A DNA stretch of 64,000 nt. Source: CAG-877 sp045627525 (GTDB taxonomy: Bacteria; Bacillota_I; Bacilli_A; RF39; UBA660). The position numbers and the translations under genes were made by a program. The stretch lies in NCBI GenBank assembly GCA_045627525.1, contig JAZQNW010000001.1:1-64000 (forward strand), given 5' to 3'. Below, piece after piece: positions 1 to 8,962 of this stretch (position 1 is the first letter of the stretch; every line of letters starts with the position of its first letter). Under the pieces are notes generated by a model. The model saw only the letters and a program-made list of their open reading frames with translations. It ran no database searches and was not told the DNA's origin.

Positions 1-1545
1 ACCAGCTGTAGTACTACCACCTTTTCCTGGAGTACTAGTGTTATTTCCTCCACCAGTTCCATTTTTTCCTGAAAATACACTTCCGGCAGTTATTGATGAA
101 ACGGTCGAAGTCATATTGCCTCCGTCTCCTCCATTTCCACCATCACCGGTTCCAAAGGTTCCACTTTTTGATGATGAACCGCCACCACCAGCGGCAATAA
201 ATTTTACTACTCCACTAGATATTGTATCTGAACTTATATTGGCATTATTTGAGCTACTTACGATAACAGATGAATAACCTCCGCCACCACCTTTATTTCC
301 TCCGGTACCAGTTCCCGATTTTCCTCCGATTCCACCGCCATTAGCTCCTCCTGACGGTTCACTGGTATCACTGGAACCATTACCACCTGCAGACCCGATT
401 ACATAATAGTTGTATGGTATATAGACTACTCCATAAACATAACCAGAATTTCCATTTGTTTTATTACCTGTTCCACCTTGACCACCCCAAACTTCAATTA
501 AATAATAACCTGGATGATAATTAACCCCTGAACTTGTAGCAGCCACATTTCTATCAGTATTTGCTGTTGTACCAGTTATCCAAGGCATCTCCGTTAATAC
601 AACATTACAAGTTTTATCGGCAGAACCTAAATCACAAGTACCTGCAGAATCATAATATTCAAAATGAGTAACAGTATAACTTACAGAAGTATTATCATCT
701 AATAATAATGTTTGAGCACCAGTTCCAGTAGCTAATATAGTGCTTCCCTGTGTTATCGTAACTACTGAATCACTAGGTGTCGGAGAAACTGTTAAATAAT
801 GCATTGGTCTATAAGTTAGTTCAACTGTCCTTATTGTATCAGCATTTACAACTTCTTCTCCTGTTTTAGGATAATGTAAAAATGCACTAACATCATAGCT
901 TACTGTATCACCATCTTCAACTACTACTGTAGCAGTACCAGTTGAAGTTGCTATTACCTCACCATTTACTTTTAATACTATAGTAGCATTATTTGGAACA
1001 CTATTAACTGTATAGGAATAAAGGGGTTTTTTATAAAACTTAAATTTTAATTGGCTTACTAATTGATCACTAGTTAAACTAACACCATCTTTAACTTTAA
1101 ATGTAATTTGAAAAGTATAAGTACTAGCAGCAGATATAATAGTTTCATTAAGTTCCATATTTGTTAAATAATATTCAATATTATCATTATTAAAAATATT
1201 GGCATCAACATTTGTTAAAAATGCTTTATTACTTGATAAATTTGTCACTGTTACATCATATGTAACAGTTGAACTTGAATTTGGAAAACTAGAATCAGTA
1301 GATATAGTATACTCTGTATATTTAGGATTAGAATTCATTAATCCACCATTAGTACTACCATGTAATTTAACAGAAGTAACTCTTAAATCTAAATTTGGTC
1401 TTACCATAGCTTTTCCATTTAAAGCCATATTAGTTGACATAGAAGAATAACCAACAGTTAAAAACAAAACTGATAAAAATGCAAACAAAAAAATAAAAGA
1501 AGCAAAATATTTATTATTTGTATTTTCTCTTTTATTTTTTCGCAT
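1..1545 (-). CDS. Secreted TasA-signal surface protein with PEGA-like and Gly-rich domains (3' end outside window)
   Basis: Open reading frame of 515 codons starting at ATG 1545 and still open at base 1, so the C-terminus is missing. The N-terminus is basic, then has a hydrophobic stretch (about residues 13-33) ending in LTVGYSS, followed by a LNGKAMV segment. This mirrors the signal region of the TasA-like protein at 3840-4439 (LTIGYSAY, INGSAHV). About residues 220-320 hold two beta-rich PEGA-like modules. From about residue 345 the protein becomes Gly-rich, opening with IEVWGGQGG, a signature of the ALK-type Gly_rich family. It lies 16 bases downstream of the DUF5305-like gene in the same direction. 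Inferred role: a surface protein processed by the S26B peptidase of this cluster. The secretion and repeat features are visible; the family assignments are by eye. Confidence 0.8.
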   Translation of the reverse strand, partial: MRKNKRENTNNKYFASFIFLFAFLSVLFLTVGYSSMSTNMALNGKAMVRPNLDLRVTSVKLHGSTNGGLMNSNPKYTEYTISTDSSFPNSSSTVTYDVTVTNLSSNKAFLTNVDANIFNNDNIEYYLTNMELNETIISAASTYTFQITFKVKDGVSLTSDQLVSQLKFKFYKKPLYSYTVNSVPNNATIVLKVNGEVIATSTGTATVVVEDGDTVSYDVSAFLHYPKTGEEVVNADTIRTVELTYRPMHYLTVSPTPSDSVVTITQGSTILATGTGAQTLLLDDNTSVSYTVTHFEYYDSAGTCDLGSADKTCNVVLTEMPWITGTTANTDRNVAATSSGVNYHPGYYLIEVWGGQGGTGNKTNGNSGYVYGVVYIPYNYYVIGSAGGNGSSDTSEPSGGANGGGIGGKSGTGTGGNKGGGGGYSSVIVSSSNNANISSDTISSGVVKFIAAGGGGSSSKSGTFGTGDGGNGGDGGNMTSTVSSITAGSVFSGKNGTGGGNNTSTPGKGGSTTAG

Positions 1546-1561
1546 AAATCCTCCCTAGTCA

Positions 1562-2656
1562 TTATTTGTCATTTAATTCTGAATCACTTAATACATATTG
1601 ATACATTATATTTTCATTTATCAATACAAAATGACTAACCTTACCCGGAATTACTTCTTTATATAATATTGGTGATCCAATGTTATCATGTACATCAAGT
1701 AATTCTTCAAATGAAGATACTTTCATCACCTGATGATCACCTTTAGTTATAGGTGAAGAAACATTAACAATAACATCATCATATTCTTTTAATAATTTTC
1801 TAAGTTTCTTTTCATATTCAGTAATATTTCTTAAATAGTTTTTTATATATTTAATAATCTGAATTAACAAAATTAAAGCTAATAATGATAATAAAAATGC
1901 TAAAGTACCAAAAATAACTGTACCCACACCAACACCAACATGCCTACTGATTGAATTGTGATTATCAATGTTTTTACTATCAATATTAATATTTACTGTT
2001 TGCTCTGTTAACGGTATTACTACAGAAGCAACTCCAGCTATTTTTATATCATCATTATATTCATCTGATTTTGCATTTCCTTTTACATGTAATGTAATAG
2101 TAACATCACTATTTGAAGTCAAAGAATATGATGTTTTAAATGATTTTACAAAATCATTAAACTTAGCATAGTCAACTCTTACTGTTTTTTTAAATGAATT
2201 TAAATTATTATCATTATTATTCATTGAAGTATTTTCAACTAAATTAATCTTTTTCTCATATAATACAGTTGATTTATCTTCATTACCATAAACTTTAGTT
2301 ACAGCATCTACATAATAAACAGCATCTAAATCAATGTTATCACTAGTAGCAAAAACATAATTAAAATTAATATCTATTGATTCTATTAGTGAAGCAATAT
2401 AATTCATACCTGACGGTAACTTTTTTAAATCATAATATTCATTATCTTTCAAATTTACACTATAATCTATTTTACTACTTTCATCATACGTTAAATATTC
2501 AATTTTTCTACTATTCAAAGCCATAAATACAAATACTAATATTAAAGCTACCAATATGATTAGTATACCAATTCTAAAAAACAGCTTAAATGTAGTACTT
2601 TTAAAATTATCCGAATTCAATTTATTAGTAAATAATTTTTTATTATTTTTTTTCAT
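1562..2656 (-). CDS. DUF5305-like bitopic membrane protein of the SipW/TasA locus
   Basis: 364 aa with a strong RBS (GGAGGTG) before ATG 2656. A transmembrane helix at about residues 23-48 is followed by a roughly 190-residue beta-rich outer domain, a second TM helix at about 243-273 and a short cytoplasmic tail. The outer domain has the pattern Y-D-Y-x-V ... Y...LPSGMNYI ... FNY.F ... DAVYYVDAVTKVYG that I associate with the DUF5305 family, whose members are often encoded beside type I signal peptidases. No enzyme motif is visible. It sits 19 bases downstream of the signal peptidase gene and just before the Gly-rich surface gene, so a role in export or anchoring of that protein is likely but inferred. 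Confidence 0.6.
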   Translation of the reverse strand: MKKNNKKLFTNKLNSDNFKSTTFKLFFRIGILIILVALILVFVFMALNSRKIEYLTYDESSKIDYSVNLKDNEYYDLKKLPSGMNYIASLIESIDINFNYVFATSDNIDLDAVYYVDAVTKVYGNEDKSTVLYEKKINLVENTSMNNNDNNLNSFKKTVRVDYAKFNDFVKSFKTSYSLTSNSDVTITLHVKGNAKSDEYNDDIKIAGVASVVIPLTEQTVNINIDSKNIDNHNSISRHVGVGVGTVIFGTLAFLLSLLALILLIQIIKYIKNYLRNITEYEKKLRKLLKEYDDVIVNVSSPITKGDHQVMKVSSFEELLDVHDNIGSPILYKEVIPGKVSHFVLINENIMYQYVLSDSELNDK

Positions 2657-2675
2657 ACTACACCTCCAAAATTAA

Positions 2676-3818
2676 TTATTTCCCCAATTTTTCATATAAT
2701 ATAACAGACGGATAACCTATGTATTTAAGATTTATATTTGCTGGACCTATTACATCTGATGGTTCAATCAAATAATCATCTGGACTATTATTATTATCAC
2801 CCTTAGTTTTAAAAAATACTTTATTGCCTGTCTTATATACTTTAAAAATCCTATGAACAACTATCTTATTTTCAACGTTAAATGCAATAACTGTTCCTGA
2901 TTCTAATTTTCTTATTTCATTTTCTTTTAATTTATCTACAACTACTGCATCACCCCTATATATATAAGGCTCCATACTTCCAGTCGCAATAACTATCAAT
3001 TGATATTTAAAATATCTAGATGTCAAACCGATCAATACAATTAGTAATGATAAAGCACCAATCTTAATAAAGTTAAAATATCTTTTTTTTCGAGAGATAA
3101 TTATCTTATCTCTCTCTATTTTTTTGAATAATTTATATATTCTTAATAATATAAATATAGGTAATGATATATATATTATTGATTCAATATAATTACCAAA
3201 GTCAGGAAGCAATGGTAATAGAAATGTCGGTAATTCCATTATATATCTATATAATATATTTGATTTATATCCTATCTTACAGTTCATATATGTCATTAAC
3301 ATATTCTTACTCAAACTTGGTAATATATACAAACCAGATAACACAAAATATGAATCAAAATTAAAAAAGTCAATTGTTCTTATTATAAATGTCATATCAA
3401 CTAACGTAAATGTAACAATTGATAAAATTAATATCCACAATTTATCTTTTACTTTATTGTTTATAGTATATCTCAATATTTCAGTTAGTGGTATTATTAT
3501 CAGTACCGGTAAAATATTAGAAATAATACTTAAAAATTTCAAACTATAGCTATTTCTAGTAAACCCAAAAAACAAGCCAGATAAATATATAATAAAATAA
3601 AAAAACATTGTATAAATAATTATTAAAATATTCATATCTTTTATAAATCTGCTTTTTTCTTTGCTAAATCCAAATAATAATACACTTATACCTATTAAAA
3701 CTGCAATAAATATACATAAAGTATAATTATTAAAAATAGGTAGAAGAAAGCTATTAATAACTAAAATTAAATTAACTATAGCTAATAGTATAGTTGCTTT
3801 AACCTGACTAGTTTTCAT
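2676..3818 (-). CDS. Signal peptidase I, S26B (SipW/Sec11) type, with polytopic N-terminal domain
   Basis: The C-terminal ~110 residues are an S26B signal peptidase: the nucleophile motif ATGSMEP is followed by GDAVVVD, a VVHRIF motif with the His base used by Sec11/SipW enzymes in place of Lys, and GDNNNSPD near the end. Unusually, about 270 residues precede it and contain roughly eight or nine hydrophobic helices, whereas ordinary SipW proteins have one or two. ATG 3818 is chosen because AAGGGAG lies nine bases upstream; the frame is open to a TTG at 3827. The adjacent TasA-like genes are its probable substrates, cleaved at the outer face of the membrane. The polytopic domain may be a membrane sensor or substrate platform; that is unproven. 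Confidence 0.85.
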   Translation of the reverse strand: MKTSQVKATILLAIVNLILVINSFLLPIFNNYTLCIFIAVLIGISVLLFGFSKEKSRFIKDMNILIIIYTMFFYFIIYLSGLFFGFTRNSYSLKFLSIISNILPVLIIIPLTEILRYTINNKVKDKLWILILSIVTFTLVDMTFIIRTIDFFNFDSYFVLSGLYILPSLSKNMLMTYMNCKIGYKSNILYRYIMELPTFLLPLLPDFGNYIESIIYISLPIFILLRIYKLFKKIERDKIIISRKKRYFNFIKIGALSLLIVLIGLTSRYFKYQLIVIATGSMEPYIYRGDAVVVDKLKENEIRKLESGTVIAFNVENKIVVHRIFKVYKTGNKVFFKTKGDNNNSPDDYLIEPSDVIGPANINLKYIGYPSVILYEKLGK

Positions 3819-3839
3819 AGCTCTCAACTCCCTTTATTT

Positions 3840-4439
3840 TTACTTTTGTGTATAAATTAAAGTTGTTTCACCAACAGTAACATCAATATCTCCTGCAGCT
3901 GTTGCTGTTGAATTAGTATTCCATTCTAATTTAAGTTTTGCTACTTTTGATGTTTCTTTTAATAATTCATCATTAACAGCTGGAGTAGCATTAGCTAGTG
4001 TCAATGTATATGATAAATCATTACATATAGCAGTTGCTTCTGCTTGAGTTGCAGTGCTTCCATTAGCCGGTTTGCAAGTAAGGCTACCCATAGTATATGT
4101 AGTTAATTTAGCATCCAATTCTCCATCATTTGCTACCTGAAAATCGAATGTAACACTATCCCCTGGAGCTCTTAATGTAACATCAAAGCCTGATATAGCA
4201 GTTGCAGTTAATGTAGGAACTGTAACATCTTCTGCTAAAACTTTCCCAACTCTAGTAGCTGTAACAGCACTTTGTCCATCTGTATATTTGAATAAAACTT
4301 TCCATTCAGCTGGATTAACATGTGCAGAACCATTAATTTTTAAAGTTGTGGTATATGCTGAGTAACCTATGGTTAAACCAGCGATTGCAACTATAAGTGC
4401 AATTACTGTAACTACACGAAATCCTCTATCTTTTTCCAT
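3840..4439 (-). CDS. TasA/camelysin-like secreted fibre protein
   Basis: 199 aa with AGGAGG before the ATG. The N-terminus is MEKDRGFR, a hydrophobic helix, then GYSAYTTTLKINGSA, the typical signal region of SipW-dependent TasA/camelysin proteins. The mature part is beta-rich and includes LRAPGDSVTFDFQVANDGELDA, here cited only by its key features: a PGD turn and an N-D-G-E-L-D-A segment as in TasA Ig-like folds. Two Cys residues (CKPAN, ICNDL) may form a disulfide. It is 21 bases upstream of the polytopic signal peptidase, the expected processing enzyme. A paralogue upstream (4546-5144) is decayed. Fibre formation is inferred from the family, not seen. Confidence 0.8.
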   Translation of the reverse strand: MEKDRGFRVVTVIALIVAIAGLTIGYSAYTTTLKINGSAHVNPAEWKVLFKYTDGQSAVTATRVGKVLAEDVTVPTLTATAISGFDVTLRAPGDSVTFDFQVANDGELDAKLTTYTMGSLTCKPANGSTATQAEATAICNDLSYTLTLANATPAVNDELLKETSKVAKLKLEWNTNSTATAAGDIDVTVGETTLIYTQK

Positions 4440-4464
4440 TTTTTATTTCCTCCTATCATAATTA

Positions 4465-4493
4465 ATTATTAACTATTTCTATTTTTTTTGCAA
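4465..4493 (-). promoter_or_regulatory. Putative sigma-A promoter of the TasA-like gene
   Basis: On the minus strand TTGCAA (4488-4493) and AATAAT (4465-4470) are separated by exactly 17 bases, about 25 bases before the AGGAGG of the TasA-like gene. The intact gene can therefore be expressed independently of the decayed copy upstream. Confidence 0.5.
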
Positions 4494-4545
4494 GAAAATG
4501 CATATTACAAAATAAGACCATTTTCTACAAAAATTTAAATTTATA

Positions 4546-5144
4546 TTATTTTTGTACATAAAGTAAAGTAGTCTCACCTACCTTAACATCAATAGGTCCA
4601 TCAACAACTGCAGTAGAATTTGAAACCCATGATAATTTAAGTTTTGCCACTTTAGAAGTTTCTCTAATAAGAAGATCATTAACTGCTGGTACATTGTTAT
4701 CAAGTGTTAATGTATATGATAAATCTGCACATATTACACCAGCTTGTACCTGAGTTGCTTCACTATTTTCAGCTAGTCTACAAGTAGACTCCCAATATTA
4801 AATTTAGATAATTTTGCATCTAATTTTCCTTCATTTGCTAATTTAAAATCAAATGTAACACTATCACCTGGTGAACGTAAAGTAATATCAAAACCAGAAA
4901 TTGTTGTTGCCGTTAATGTAGGAACTGTTACATCTTCTGCTAAAATTTTCCCAACTCTAGTAGCTGTAACAGCACTTTGTCCATTGGTATATTTGAATAA
5001 AACTTCCAATTCAGATGGAGAAACATGTCCAGCACCATTAATTTTTAATGCTGAAGTATAAGCTGCATAGCCTATAGTCAAACTTATTATTGCAATAATT
5101 AAAGCCACAAAGGTAATAACTCAAAATCTCCTATCCTTATCCAT
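4546..5144 (-). pseudogene. Decayed TasA-like paralogue (in-frame TGA plus frameshift)
   Basis: Reads as a close paralogue of the 3840-4439 gene: MDKDRRF, then TGA at codon 8 (5121-5123) where the intact copy has Arg, then the matching signal helix and mature domain. Near 4785 one base is missing after GGGAGTCT, throwing translation into a stop at 4773. The other frame resumes the homology (TCRLAENSEATQ...) to a natural end in LLYVQK and TAA at 4546. Two independent lesions argue against a sequencing error alone. A clear TATAAT (5171-5176) and AGGAGA remain upstream, so it may still be transcribed. An internal start after the TGA could give a 111-aa truncated product, which I think unlikely to function. 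Confidence 0.85.
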
Positions 5145-5170
5145 ATTTCTCCTACTATCATCATACCTAA

Positions 5171-5176
5171 ATTATA
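5171..5176 (-). promoter_or_regulatory. -10 element upstream of the decayed TasA-like gene
   Basis: A perfect TATAAT lies 27 bases before the start codon. The best -35 candidate is a weak TTTACT 18 bases further upstream. Confidence 0.4.
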
Positions 5177-5219
5177 ACAATTAAAAAATAAACAAGTAAA
5201 TCTTAACTACAAAAAAAGA

Positions 5220-5247
5220 AAAAATGCAAATTAAATTTACATTTTTA
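5220..5247 (-). terminator. Rho-independent terminator
   Basis: An AT-rich inverted repeat (AAAAATGTAAATT paired with AATTTGCATTTTT, one G-U pair) followed on the minus strand by a T-rich tract, directly after the stop of the 5251-6093 gene. Confidence 0.6.
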
Positions 5248-5250
5248 CCT

Positions 5251-6093
5251 TTAGTCAATTACATTCTCTATTTTTTCATAACTATACATATTATCTTCAC
5301 CTAAGACAAATGTATAAACATATTTAACTTCTTCTTTATTTTCAAGTTTAACTGGTTTATCTGTTTTTCTGTCTACTGCAGTAAGAGATTCATATATATA
5401 TACTCTATCACCAATTTTTTGAGCTTTATATATTTTAAAATTATACTTATAGGTATCATCAAAATCTTTTGTTTCTTCTATTTCTTTTTCTTCGTCATTT
5501 TCTGTTACTTTAGCATCTTCTGATGTTTTTATATCATCAACTGTTTTCTTATATAAAACATACTTATCAATAGTAGAATCATAAATATATAACAAATTAT
5601 TAGGATTAACTTTTACATCTACACTTGTATCAATATTACTAGAATCTCCAAATATTTCCCTATATGAACGTTGCATATCTTCCTTATCAATAATAGTTTT
5701 ATCGCTACAAACTATAGTTCCAATTGAATTATTAACTTTTAATTTTTTACAATCATCTGTCTCTTGAAAATCTGAACCTTTCAAATTCAAATATGCCAAT
5801 ATCATTTTACTACTTTCACTCATATTTGCAATAATACTACCAGATTCACCTTTATACATCCAATAAGGATCACTTGATTTAAAATCATGTACACCTATAT
5901 ATAAATGTTGTACCAAGCGACTATTAACATCTAGATTAATAACCTTATTTTTACCTGTTTTTTTATCATTTCTATTCAAAACAAATATAATAGCAACTAC
6001 AATTATAACAATTAAAACAATAAGTAAAACGAATCTTAAAAGCTTAAATTTTCTATTAGCCTTATTATTAGAACTCATATCTTCAAACTTCAT
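5251..6093 (-). CDS. Membrane-anchored protein of unknown function
   Basis: 280 aa from ATG 6093, which has a perfect AGGAGG six bases upstream; the frame is open further to a TTG inside the preceding gene. A basic N-terminus leads into one strong TM helix (about residues 19-42, rich in I/V/L), then about 235 polar residues presumably outside the cell. The outer part has two Cys (DDCKKLK, IVCSDK) that could pair, and an acidic Glu/Lys-rich insert near residue 200. No domain is recognised. It lies 10 bases downstream of the dehydrogenase and is probably cotranscribed, but the two show no obvious functional link. Confidence 0.65.
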   Translation of the reverse strand: MKFEDMSSNNKANRKFKLLRFVLLIVLIVIIVVAIIFVLNRNDKKTGKNKVINLDVNSRLVQHLYIGVHDFKSSDPYWMYKGESGSIIANMSESSKMILAYLNLKGSDFQETDDCKKLKVNNSIGTIVCSDKTIIDKEDMQRSYREIFGDSSNIDTSVDVKVNPNNLLYIYDSTIDKYVLYKKTVDDIKTSEDAKVTENDEEKEIEETKDFDDTYKYNFKIYKAQKIGDRVYIYESLTAVDRKTDKPVKLENKEEVKYVYTFVLGEDNMYSYEKIENVID

Positions 6094-6103
6094 AAATAAC
6101 CTC

Positions 6104-7129
6104 CTATTTGTTAGGATCAACTAAAATTTTAACTGCATCATTTTGCTCAGAAGTTAATCTTTCATATGATTTTTGAACATCATCTAAGCCAACTATATCA
6201 TCAACAAATAGTGATACATTTATTCTCTTTGTTGACATTAAATCAATACAAGTTTGAAATTCCTCTTTTGTATAAGCAATAGCACCTTGAACAGATAATT
6301 CTCTCATAACTGCAACTATTGTTGGAATAGTTACTGTTCCAAGTGAAACACCTACCAATATAACTCTACCACCAGGTCTAACATTTAATAATGCTGAACT
6401 AACAGCTGGAGAATTTCCACAACATTCTAAAACAACATCAAATCCACCATTTGTAACTTCTGCCATTTTTTCAACCATTTTTGTATCTTTGGCATCAAAC
6501 CATTGATCAGCAACTCCTAGCTTTACTGCTTTTTTACCACGTACTTCGTTAGTTTCAGCTACAGCAACATAACTAGCACCTTCCATTTTAGCAAACATAG
6601 CAGATACTAAACCAATAATACCCCCACCAATTACTAAAACTTTTTCTCCTACTTTAATATTTGCTAAATGTACAGCATGTAATCCAACTGCAGTAGGTTC
6701 AACCATAGCAACTTCATCATCAGATACTGAATCTGGAACTTTAATAACCATATCAGATCTAACAGCAATTTTTGAAGTTAATCCACCTGGATTATCTAAT
6801 GATAAACCAACAGCTGAATCCCAAGTTTCAGGACAATATTGTGGATTGCCACTTAAACAAGCTCTACAATGACCACATGGAGAAATTGGTAACGCAGTTA
6901 CTCTATCACCAATTTTTAAATCCTCTCTATCACCAGTATCTGTTACAACACCAGCAAATTCATGTCCCATTACCAATCCAGCTGGTCCACCTTCAACCCA
7001 ATAATGAATATCAGAACCACAGATACCTGTTTTTTTAACATCTATAAGTACCTTACTGCCATCAGAAACAGGTTCTTCAATTTCCTTTATTTCAAATTTT
7101 TTTACATCTTTTATAGCTACACTTTTCAT
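6104..7129 (-). CDS. Zinc-dependent medium-chain dehydrogenase (sorbitol/threonine dehydrogenase-like)
   Basis: 341 aa, the normal length for the MDR family, with AGGAGGAAG before the ATG. Catalytic zinc ligands are visible in GICGSDIHYW and GHEFAGVV; the structural zinc site is the four-Cys lobe CGHCRACLSGNPQYC. The NAD-binding Rossmann motif is VLVIGGGIIGLVSA, followed by an acidic residue in VAETNE, which suggests NAD rather than NADP. The overall pattern fits polyol or L-threonine dehydrogenases; the exact substrate cannot be told from sequence. It is transcribed divergently from the glycosyltransferase at 7235 and is followed closely by a membrane-anchored unknown gene. Confidence 0.85.
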   Translation of the reverse strand: MKSVAIKDVKKFEIKEIEEPVSDGSKVLIDVKKTGICGSDIHYWVEGGPAGLVMGHEFAGVVTDTGDREDLKIGDRVTALPISPCGHCRACLSGNPQYCPETWDSAVGLSLDNPGGLTSKIAVRSDMVIKVPDSVSDDEVAMVEPTAVGLHAVHLANIKVGEKVLVIGGGIIGLVSAMFAKMEGASYVAVAETNEVRGKKAVKLGVADQWFDAKDTKMVEKMAEVTNGGFDVVLECCGNSPAVSSALLNVRPGGRVILVGVSLGTVTIPTIVAVMRELSVQGAIAYTKEEFQTCIDLMSTKRINVSLFVDDIVGLDDVQKSYERLTSEQNDAVKILVDPNK

Positions 7130-7234
7130 AAAAGTCTTCCTCCTATCATCTAATATAATGATAACACATTTTTTTTAAAATCAAGAATTTTGTTAATTAA
7201 CAAGTGCCAAAAAGTGTACATAGAAAGGATAAAA

Positions 7235-8299
7235 ATGAAAATTTGTGTCTATGCCATATCTAAAAATGAAGAAAAATTTGTTGACCGATGGACAAAATCT
7301 ATGAGTGAAGCAGATGAAATCTATGTTTTAGATACTGGTTCTACCGATAATACAATAAAAAAATTAAAAGAAAATAATGTCCATGTAACTACAAAAATAA
7401 TTACTCCTTGGCGTTTTGACATTGCTAGAAATGAATCACTAAAATTATTGCCAGATGATACCGATATTTGTGTATGTACAGATTTAGATGAAATTTTTGA
7501 AAAAGGTTGGAGAAAAAAATTAGAAAAAGCTTGGAAGAAAAATACAACAAGAGCTAAATATAATTATAATTGGAGTATAAATCCAAATATTAATTTTTAC
7601 ATTGAAAAAATACACAAAAAAGAAGGATATAAATGGATTAATCCAGTTCATGAAATTTTAACATACGATAAAGAAGAAAATGTAATTACTATTGATAACA
7701 TAACTTTGAATCATTATCCAGATATAAATAAATCTAGAAAAAGTTATCTTCCTCTATTAGAACTATCAGTAAAAGAAGATCCTGCAAATGATAGAAATAT
7801 GCACTACTTAGGTCGAGAATATATGTACTATAAGCAATGGAAAAAAAGTATAAATACACTAAAGAAACACTTAGCATTAAAAACAGCAACATGGAAAGAT
7901 GAACGCTCAGCATCAATGAGATTTATAAGTAGATGCTATAAAAATTTAAAAAATTATGATGCAGCAAAATTATGGTTAGAAAAAGCAATTTTAGAAACTC
8001 CATATTTAAGAGATCCCTATGTAGAAAGAGCTTTGCTTGCATATCAATTAGAAAATTATTTAGAAGTAGATAAATATTGTCTAAAAGCCCTTCAAATAAA
8101 AAAACATACAAAAACATATATAAATGAACCTTTTAGTTGGAACGAAACAATATATGATTTACTATCATTAAGCAATTATTTTCAAAAAAAATATGACTAT
8201 GCAATTTATTTCATAGATATTGCACTAGAATTAAATCCAAATGACGAAAGACTCCAAAATAACAAAAAAATATTTATTGAAAAAAATAAAATCAACTAG
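7235..8299 (+). CDS. GT2-family glycosyltransferase with C-terminal TPR repeats
   Basis: 354 aa from ATG 7235 (AGAAAGG upstream); the open frame extends to a TTG at 7190. The first ~100 residues are a GT-A nucleotide-sugar domain: KICVYAISKNEEKFV, DTGSTDNT, and a DxD-like DLDE. RFDIARNESL and NPVHEIL are typical of the bacterial GT2 enzymes that carry TPRs. From about residue 180 the protein is helical with TPR-like repeats (for example YDYAIYFIDIALELNPND). Such enzymes transfer sugars to glycans or to surface proteins at the cytoplasmic face of the membrane. It is a single-gene unit on the plus strand. Acceptor and sugar are unknown. Confidence 0.8.
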   Translation: MKICVYAISKNEEKFVDRWTKSMSEADEIYVLDTGSTDNTIKKLKENNVHVTTKIITPWRFDIARNESLKLLPDDTDICVCTDLDEIFEKGWRKKLEKAWKKNTTRAKYNYNWSINPNINFYIEKIHKKEGYKWINPVHEILTYDKEENVITIDNITLNHYPDINKSRKSYLPLLELSVKEDPANDRNMHYLGREYMYYKQWKKSINTLKKHLALKTATWKDERSASMRFISRCYKNLKNYDAAKLWLEKAILETPYLRDPYVERALLAYQLENYLEVDKYCLKALQIKKHTKTYINEPFSWNETIYDLLSLSNYFQKKYDYAIYFIDIALELNPNDERLQNNKKIFIEKNKIN

Positions 8300-8328
8300 T
8301 TAATATTTAATAAAAAAAGAGATGCTAA

Positions 8329-8898
8329 TCATCCCATATATTTTTTATATAAATAAGTTAAGTTTTCTTTATTAATTGTTTTATCTAATCCATTCAAACT
8401 AACATCAGTATAAACTTTAGTTAATAAAAAATCTAATTTAGGATTAACTTTTGATTTTTCTCTTGTTTTCATCCAATAATCTAGTTGATATCTCTTATTC
8501 CATTTTTTACCTTTATATATCATACCAGCAGCTAAAGAATCACAAATCATTTCAACTACATATTTATATGGAATAATTGGAGTTTCAAGTGGAGCATTAT
8601 AATCATACCAATATTCAAAATGATGCTTATTTCTACCCTTATGATGTAGCCAAGCTTCAGAATAGCCATTTACTTCTTTGCATTCTTTTATTGGACTATA
8701 AGTTTTTGAAAAATATCTTACACCTTCAAAAAATTCAATTGGAGAATATTTTGATAGATCATGAACAAATCCTCTCCAAGGAATACCTGCCTTACAACAT
8801 AAAACAAATACTTTCCTACGATGTTTATTAACAACATGCAAATGTCCCCAAAACTTTTTCCATGTAATTTTATACTGTTCTTTCTTCTTCTTTGCCAT
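8329..8898 (-). CDS. DUF5662-family protein
   Basis: 189 aa, rich in Trp, His and Tyr. The motifs FVHDLSKYSPIEFF and WLHHKGRNKHHFEYW have the spacing of a metal-binding His/Asp cluster and match the DUF5662 family of bacteria and phages, for which no function is established. The stop is TGA, immediately followed by a short hairpin and T-run, which shows TGA is read as a stop here. The gene stands alone between the convergent glycosyltransferase and the cotJ pair. Confidence 0.7.
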   Translation of the reverse strand: MAKKKKEQYKITWKKFWGHLHVVNKHRRKVFVLCCKAGIPWRGFVHDLSKYSPIEFFEGVRYFSKTYSPIKECKEVNGYSEAWLHHKGRNKHHFEYWYDYNAPLETPIIPYKYVVEMICDSLAAGMIYKGKKWNKRYQLDYWMKTREKSKVNPKLDFLLTKVYTDVSLNGLDKTINKENLTYLYKKYMG

Positions 8899-8936
8899 TT
8901 TAATTACCTCTAACCAATTATAACATAATCAACAAA

Positions 8937-8962
8937 AAAATGTAGAATTTTCTACATTTTTC
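8937..8962 (-). terminator. Rho-independent terminator of the cotJ genes
   Basis: Perfect inverted repeat AAAAATGTAGAA / TTCTACATTTTT followed by a T-run on the minus strand, beginning at the TGA stop of cotJC. Confidence 0.85.

Noticed and set aside
38..1450. Plus-strand ORFs at the left edge
   Set aside because: They lie antisense to the long secreted Gly-rich reading frame, which has a proper start, RBS and signal region.
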